Positions 6,259 through 6,544 of a stretch of DNA of 6,544 nucleotides are shown here, piece after piece. Source of the DNA: Clostridia bacterium (lineage in GTDB: Bacteria; Bacillota; Clostridia; Christensenellales; CAG-917). Within the stretch, counting starts at the first letter, position 1, and every line of letters starts with the position of its first letter. Where the stretch lies: the NCBI GenBank assembly GCA_900754695.1, contig CAAEDU010000115.1, forward strand, positions 1 through 6,544. The letters are read 5' to 3'. The position numbers were made by a program, and so were the translations under genes. The notes under the pieces are model-generated. The model was given only the letters and a program-made list of their open reading frames with translations, did not search any database and had not been told where the DNA came from.

Positions 6259-6298
6259 GCGGGAAAATAAGAATCCGCCGATATAATGTTATTCCCGC
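6259..6298. repeat. Imperfect inverted repeat upstream of the mannosidase promoter
   Basis: GCGGGAAAATAA (6259-6270) faces TTATTCCCGC (6289-6298), perfect apart from two extra A on the left arm, with an 18-base loop. It starts right next to the -35 box, so it could be a regulator site or a chance fold. The rest of the gap up to the tRNA promoter holds no gene. A plus-strand TATAAT at 6282-6287 has no matching -35 box. Confidence 0.4.
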
Positions 6299-6419
6299 GC
6301 CGGAGAAAGGGATCCCGCCTCGCCGCGCACTTCCCGTCCCGATGCGCCACTTCACCTCTCTCCTGAACGCCCGCTCATCTCAAACTTCCCGCCTTGAACG
6401 CCGAGCAACGCTCAAACAC

Positions 6420-6448
6420 TTGCAAAACCGCGCGCGTTATTGTAAAAT
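6420..6448 (+). promoter_or_regulatory. tRNA-Ser promoter
   Basis: TTGCAA (6420-6425), a 17-base spacer and TAAAAT (6443-6448) put the start near 6455, six bases before the tRNA. The -10 box lies inside a dyad: GTTATT (6436-6441) with AATAAC (6446-6451), continued by CCGCG (6428-6432) with CGCGG (6453-6457). Confidence 0.7.
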
Positions 6449-6460
6449 AACTCGCGGACT

Positions 6461-6544
6461 GGAAGCGTATCGAAGTGGTCATAACGAGCCGCACTCGAAA
6501 TGCGGTGACGGGCAACCGTCCGCGAGTTCGAATCTCGCCGCTTC
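6461..6544 (+). tRNA. tRNA-Ser(CGA), 3' end cut by the window
   Basis: The cloverleaf is clear. Acceptor GGAAGCG (6461-6467) pairs with CGCTTC (6539-6544), whose last base and discriminator lie beyond the window. The D stem is TCG/CGA (6470-6472, 6485-6487). The anticodon stem is CCGCA/TGCGG (6489-6493, 6501-6505) with loop CTCGAAA and anticodon CGA at 6496-6498. A long variable arm GACGG-GCAA-CCGTC (6507-6520) marks a class II tRNA. The T arm is GCGAG-TTCGAAT-CTCGC (6522-6538). The long arm and anticodon identify serine, reading UCG. It has its own promoter and is divergent from the mannosidase gene. Confidence 0.95.

Noticed and set aside
6179..6355. N-terminal extension of the mannosidase starting at 6355
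   Set aside because: It spans the predicted promoter and leader, and family members begin with the LNG-W segment found right after Met at 6178.
6342..6544. An ATG-started plus-strand frame open to the window end
   Set aside because: It runs through the tRNA-Ser gene and its promoter and has no ribosome binding site.

Overview
The window looks like a chromosomal stretch of a GC-rich (roughly 60% by eye) member of the Bacillota, most likely a gut-type Clostridia relative. This is inferred from strong AGGAG-type ribosome binding sites, a Gram-positive style copper operon (P1B ATPase, CopZ-like domain, CsoR), sigma-A style promoters and a glycoside hydrolase typical of gut Clostridia. No taxonomic marker is complete, so the assignment is tentative.

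Layout from left to right. Positions 1-496 contain no convincing gene. They hold a C-tract-rich hairpin (1-61), a stretch dense in perfect short hairpins (62-370), and a symmetrical nested palindrome (371-493) whose inner part is the transcription terminator of the copper operon. Positions 497-3500 are that operon on the minus strand: a promoter overlapped by a CsoR-type operator (3446-3500), copA (3434-780) and csoR (757-497). CopA carries a CopZ-like domain fused to its C-terminus, and a good internal Shine-Dalgarno plus ATG precedes that domain. Positions 3546-6258 are an independent minus-strand unit: promoter (6230-6258), a GH2 beta-mannosidase (6178-3626) and a UUCG-loop terminator (3546-3568). 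At the right edge a plus-strand promoter (6420-6448) drives tRNA-Ser(CGA), which starts at 6461 and is cut by the window end about two bases before its mature 3' end.

How it works together. The copper unit reads as a self-contained homeostasis switch. CsoR has the complete Cu(I) site and second-shell residues. It should repress the promoter in front of copA, and so its own gene, until Cu(I) accumulates. CopA then exports Cu(I), and the appended CopZ-like domain probably delivers the metal. The beta-mannosidase lacks a signal peptide and probably trims mannosides inside the cell. It has no visible link to copper.

The gene content is ordinary. The points most worth a second look are the CopA-CopZ fusion with an internal start site, the nested palindrome and hairpin-rich DNA at the left end, the hydrophobic tail on the mannosidase, and an 11-nt perfect complement between the tRNA 5' flank and its T-arm. 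I found no evidence of a new multi-gene system.
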